From Omnitrophica WOR_2 bacterium RIFCSPLOWO2_12_FULL_51_24 (GTDB lineage: Bacteria; Omnitrophota; Gorgyraeia; Pluralincolimonadales; Pluralincolimonadaceae): DNA of 6,708 bases. The notes under the pieces were generated by a model, which worked only from the letters and a program-made list of their open reading frames with translations, was not told the DNA's origin and ran no database searches. The translations under genes and the position numbers were made by a program. Shown in pieces: positions 5,495 through 6,708 of this stretch. Position 1 is the first letter of the stretch; each line of letters opens with the position of its first letter. Location: NCBI GenBank assembly GCA_001805885.1, contig MHHC01000002.1, positions 1 to 6,708 of the forward strand, in the 5' to 3' direction.

Positions 5495-6697
5495 TTACGC
5501 TATAACCTCTGATACCGCACCGGCGCCTACGGTGTGGCCGCCTTCGCGGATAGCGAAGCGCAGCCCCTTCTCGAGGGCGACCGGGATTATGAGCTCGACT
5601 TCAAATAATACGTTGTCTCCGGGCATGACCATCTCGACACCCTTTGGAAGGGCGGTGACACCGGTGACATCGGTTGTCCTAAAGTAGAACTGGGGGCGGT
5701 ATCCGGTAAAGAACGGGGTATGCCTGCCGCCTTCTTCCTTGGTCAGGATGTATACCTGGGCCTTAAACTTGGTGTGAGGTGTGATGGAGCCGGGCTTGGC
5801 CAATACCTGGCCGCGCTCTAAGTCCTTCTTTTCGATGCCCCTTAAGAGCACACCGGCGTTGTCGCCTGCCATACCCTCATCCAGGAGCTTCCTGAACATC
5901 TCGATACCGGTTACCACCGTCTTACGGATATCCTTGCGCATACCTACGATCTCGACCTCGTCGTTTACCTTGACGATGCCGCGCTCGATACGGCCGGTGC
6001 CGACAGTGCCACGGCCAGTTATGGAGAATACGTCTTCGATGGCCATAAGGAAGGGTTTGTCGGTCTCGCGTTTGGGTTCTGGGATGAAGGTGTCGAGTGC
6101 GTTTACCAGTTCAAATATGGGTTTACAGCTGGGGCATTCGTCTTTGCCGCAGGCGCAGTTCATCGCGTTTAAGGCTGAGCCGCGGATGATGGGGGTCTTG
6201 TCGCCGGGGAACTCGTACTTGGTCAAGAGCTCTCTAACTTCCAGCTCTACCAGGTCCAGGAGTTCCTTGTCGTCTACGGCGTCGCATTTGTTCATGAATA
6301 CCACTATATAGGGGACGCCTACCTGGCGGGCTAGCAATATATGCTCCCTCGTCTGGGGCATCGGGCCGTCAGGGGCGGATACAACAAGTATGGCGCCGTC
6401 CATCTGGGCGGCGCCTGTTATCATATTCTTTATGTAGTCGGCATGGCCCGGGCAGTCGACGTGGGCGTAATGGCGCTTGTCGGACTGGTATTCTACGTGG
6501 GCTATGTTTATGGTGATGCCGCGTTCCTTCTCTTCCGGGGCGTTATCGATCGAGTCGTAGGCGCGCACCTCGGCCATACCCTTCTTGTTCAGACACATGG
6601 TAATGGCGGCGGTCAATGTCGTCTTACCATGGTCGACATGGCCTATTGTGCCTACGTTTACGTGGGGCTTATTGCGTAAAAACTTTTCCTTAGCCAT
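5495..6697 (-). CDS. tuf: Translation elongation factor Tu, with a four-cysteine insert in the G domain
   Basis: EF-Tu is the cytoplasmic GTPase that brings aminoacyl-tRNA to the ribosomal A site. The 400 residues (394 in E. coli) hold all G motifs: G1 GHVDHGKT (19-26), G2 within RGITI (59-63), G3 DCPGH with the catalytic histidine H85, G4 NKCD (136-139) and G5 SAL (174-176). Domains 2 and 3 follow, with FSITGRGTVGTGRIERG, GVEMVMPGDN and FAIREGGHTVGAG. Just after G5, where other EF-Tu proteins have a variable helix/loop, there are four cysteines at 181, 183, 188 and 191 (C-x-C-x4-C-x2-C), a spacing that could bind a metal. The ATG has GGAGG 6 nt upstream. tuf directly precedes rpsJ, as in str-S10 fusions; fusA probably lies upstream, outside the window. 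Confidence 0.99.
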   Translation of the reverse strand: MAKEKFLRNKPHVNVGTIGHVDHGKTTLTAAITMCLNKKGMAEVRAYDSIDNAPEEKERGITINIAHVEYQSDKRHYAHVDCPGHADYIKNMITGAAQMDGAILVVSAPDGPMPQTREHILLARQVGVPYIVVFMNKCDAVDDKELLDLVELEVRELLTKYEFPGDKTPIIRGSALNAMNCACGKDECPSCKPIFELVNALDTFIPEPKRETDKPFLMAIEDVFSITGRGTVGTGRIERGIVKVNDEVEIVGMRKDIRKTVVTGIEMFRKLLDEGMAGDNAGVLLRGIEKKDLERGQVLAKPGSITPHTKFKAQVYILTKEEGGRHTPFFTGYRPQFYFRTTDVTGVTALPKGVEMVMPGDNVLFEVELIIPVALEKGLRFAIREGGHTVGAGAVSEVIA

Positions 6698-6703
6698 GGG
6701 ATT

Positions 6704-6708
6704 CCTCC
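6704..6708 (-). promoter_or_regulatory. Ribosome binding site for tuf
   Basis: GGAGG on the minus strand at the very edge of the window, 6 nt before the tuf ATG. It is a consensus site, as expected for a highly expressed gene, and confirms the start at 6697. Any promoter or upstream gene lies beyond the window. Confidence 0.85.

Noticed and set aside
5781..6311. A 176-codon plus-strand open frame opposite tuf
   Set aside because: Antisense shadow of EF-Tu codons (Ser/Pro/Leu-rich), with no independent evidence for expression.

Overview
The window is one uninterrupted minus-strand block of translation genes. In the direction of transcription (from high to low coordinates) it reads tuf, rpsJ (S10), rplC (L3), rplD (L4), rplW (L23), rplB (L2), rpsS (S19), rplV (L22), rpsC (S3), rplP (L16), rpmC (L29), rpsQ (S17), rplN (L14), and the first nine codons of rplX (L24), which is cut by the window's left edge. 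This is the classical bacterial order: the end of a str-type operon (tuf) runs directly into the S10 operon, which runs directly into the spc operon. No gene is missing, inverted, inserted or broken. No RNA genes, mobile elements, repeats or CRISPR arrays are visible.

Layout: 5495-6697 is elongation factor Tu; 2681-5490 holds S10, L3, L4, L23 and L2; 859-2677 holds S19, L22, S3 and L16; 1-838 holds L29, S17, L14 and the start of L24. Gaps are 0-30 nt. Three junctions are 4-nt ATGA overlaps (rplD/rplW, rpmC/rpsQ, rpsQ/rplN), one is a 1-nt TAATG overlap (rplC/rplD), and one has stop and start adjacent (rplN/rplX). The longest non-coding stretch is the 30 nt between rpsJ and rplC, so there is no room for an internal leader or for a conventional promoter-plus-terminator between genes. 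All the genes are probably co-transcribed from a promoter upstream of tuf, outside the window.

The genes act together. S10, S19, S3 and S17 build the small subunit. L3, L4, L23, L2, L22, L16, L29, L14 and L24 build the large subunit, including the peptidyl-transferase surroundings (L2, L3, L16), the exit tunnel (L4, L22) and the tunnel exit (L23, L29, L24). EF-Tu delivers aminoacyl-tRNA to the finished ribosome.

Organism: certainly bacterial (bacterial L/S protein versions, Shine-Dalgarno sites, bacterial gene order), with mid-range GC and free use of AUA and AGG codons. EF-Tu resembles PVC-type sequences near its C-terminus and carries a four-cysteine insert. My best guess is an uncultivated Gram-negative lineage of the PVC/Omnitrophota kind, but this rests on recalled family impressions and is weak. 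I see no undescribed biological system here. The most distinctive points are the cysteine cluster in EF-Tu, the 4-nt tuf-rpsJ junction that leaves no room for an S10 leader, and the lysine-rich tail of L3.
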